This document shows, piece by piece, positions 6,042 through 6,844 of a stretch of 6,844 nt of DNA. A program made the position numbers and the translations under genes. Each line of letters begins with the position of its first letter. Position 1 is the first letter of the stretch. The notes under the pieces were generated by a model. The model worked only from the letters and a program-made list of their open reading frames with translations, did no database searches and was not told the DNA's origin. Where the stretch lies: assembly GCA_030017825.1 (NCBI GenBank), contig JASEGW010000082.1:1-6844 (forward strand), in the 5' to 3' direction. Origin of the DNA: a bacterium (GTDB lineage: Bacteria > UBA9089 > JAHJRX01).

Positions 6042-6779
6042 TTATATATCCGTTACTTTTTTTTGTTTTATATGGATATTTATCCTGCGTAATTCCTCGT
6101 TATCATCTAATGCTTTAATTACTTCCCGAAGATCAATTATCTCATTTGGCTTATAAAACCTTTGATATAATTCTTTCATTAAATTATAATCTTCTACAGT
6201 ATCAACAGTTAAACGATAATTAGGCCTTTTTAATGGTTCCTCGCATTTAAGATATTTAGTTTTAAATTTTTCTAAATTTTCTTTTATATAAAATGTAACA
6301 TGTTCTAAATGATATAATTGTAAATTCTCCTTATAAATCTTTTTTAAAACTTCTAAGGTTACCAATTCACAACTAGTTCCTAAAGGCATTCCGCTAACGG
6401 TTATATAATCACAATGTTCTTTTTCATATTCAGCAATCATATCTTGAATTATTTTATTATCTATTAAAGGATTGTCTCCAGTAATTCTAATAATTATTTC
6501 TGCTCCATTTAACTGTGCGGCTTTAATAAAACGATCCAAGACATCTTCTTCGCTGCCTCGAAATACTTTAACTTGGGATTTCAAAGCTAATTTTTCGACT
6601 TGATCGTCTATCTTTCTTTCCGTAGTAGCAATAATTATTTGGTGAATCTGAGATACCTTTTTTACTCTTTCAATAATATGCTCAAGAAGAGTTTTATCTA
6701 TCAGCTCTAGTAATATTTTATTAGGTAGTCGAGAAGAATTCATTCGGGCTTGTATAATGGCAGCTATATTCAAAATCAT
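6042..6779 (-). CDS. spsF: SpsF/PseF-like cytidylyltransferase (CMP-nonulosonate synthetase family)
   Basis: This is a nucleotidyltransferase of the SpsF/COG1861 group, related to CMP-NeuAc synthetases, which activates a nonulosonic acid with CTP to CMP-sugar. At 245 residues it is near B. subtilis SpsF in size. The N-terminal signature IIQARMNSSRLPNKIL (8-23; R12, R17, K21) is the nucleotide-binding loop. VFRGSEEDVLDRF (72-84), RITGDNPLID (98-107, D102 a likely metal ligand), GMPLGTSCELVT (130-141), HLEHVTFYI (157-165) and RLTVDTVEDYNLM (189-201) follow in the family order. It is the first gene of the visible run and abuts the PseG-like gene with no gap, as expected for enzymes of one pathway. 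The annotated ATG directly touches an AAGGA; a TTG two codons later is better spaced (see the separate entry). Specificity for CMP-pseudaminate, CMP-legionaminate or another sugar is inferred only from the neighbours. Confidence 0.85.
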   Translation of the reverse strand: MILNIAAIIQARMNSSRLPNKILLELIDKTLLEHIIERVKKVSQIHQIIIATTERKIDDQVEKLALKSQVKVFRGSEEDVLDRFIKAAQLNGAEIIIRITGDNPLIDNKIIQDMIAEYEKEHCDYITVSGMPLGTSCELVTLEVLKKIYKENLQLYHLEHVTFYIKENLEKFKTKYLKCEEPLKRPNYRLTVDTVEDYNLMKELYQRFYKPNEIIDLREVIKALDDNEELRRINIHIKQKKVTDI

Positions 6780-6784
6780 TCCTT
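6771..6784 (-). promoter_or_regulatory. Ribosome binding site that questions the SpsF-like start
   Basis: AAGGA (minus strand, 6780-6784) directly touches the ATG at 6777-6779, leaving no spacer. The TTG at 6771-6773 (codon 3) is 6 bases from the same AAGGA, a normal spacing, and would give a protein starting MNIAAIIQARM, which is typical for the family. The true start may therefore be the TTG, making the protein 243 residues. Confidence 0.45.
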
Positions 6785-6844
6785 AAGTTTTAATAGACTT
6801 ACTGCGAAATAAATCAGTTATTTTACAAAAATGCTATAATTCCT
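6785..6844. other. Short upstream region at the window edge
   Basis: These 60 AT-rich bases precede the SpsF-like gene. No reading frame extending in from the right edge is recognisable and no full minus-strand promoter can be assigned. The rest of any promoter or upstream gene lies outside the window. Confidence 0.4.

Noticed and set aside
6832..6840. Plus-strand extended -10 (TGCTATAAT) suggesting a divergent promoter
   Set aside because: No -35 hexamer lies at 15-18 bases, any driven gene is outside the window, and such matches are common by chance in AT-rich DNA.

Overview
The window holds five intact, co-oriented genes, all on the minus strand and read from right to left. They form the distal part of a sugar-acid (nonulosonic acid, NulO) and flagellin-glycosylation gene cluster. 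In transcription order they are: a SpsF/PseF-type cytidylyltransferase; a PseG/SpsG-type UDP-sugar hydrolase; an HpcH/HpaI-family pyruvate-type aldolase; a 743-residue fusion of an ATP-grasp ligase to an FMN-dependent alpha-hydroxy-acid dehydrogenase; and a Maf/DUF115 motility-associated glycosyltransferase. The first four are packed with gaps of 0, 3 and 2 bases, so they are almost certainly one translationally coupled operon. The Maf gene follows after 52 bases and is probably on the same transcript.

The DNA is AT-rich: sampled 60-base lines run from about 15 to 43 percent GC. The code is standard bacterial, with ATG and GTG starts. Neighbouring SpsF and SpsG homologues also occur in the Bacillus subtilis sps operon, and PseG plus Maf is typical of flagellated bacteria that decorate flagellin with pseudaminic or legionaminic acid. 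The FMN protein resembles clostridial 'alpha-hydroxy-acid oxidizing proteins'. This suggests a low-GC, probably anaerobic, motile bacterium (Firmicutes-like or a candidate phylum). Nothing in the window fixes the phylum, and no flagellin or 16S rRNA gene is present.

Layout: 1-76 is a GC-rich 19-bp tandem repeat, possibly marking a contig edge. 77-206 is AT-rich with no gene. 207-1952 is Maf; 2005-4236 the ATP-grasp::FMN fusion; 4239-5027 the aldolase; 5031-6041 PseG-like; 6042-6779 SpsF-like. 6780-6844 is a short upstream stretch.

How the genes may work together: PseG releases a 2,4-diacetamido hexose from UDP. An aldehyde/C3 condensation makes the NulO; the usual NeuB/PseI enzyme is not in the window and presumably lies upstream. 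SpsF activates the NulO as the CMP-sugar, and Maf moves it onto flagellin Ser/Thr. The two middle genes are not part of the textbook pathway. Aldolase, FMN hydroxy-acid dehydrogenase and ATP-grasp ligase chemistries could together build a hydroxy- or keto-acid and attach it to an amine as a custom N-acyl decoration. That idea is inference, and it is the most interesting lead in the window.
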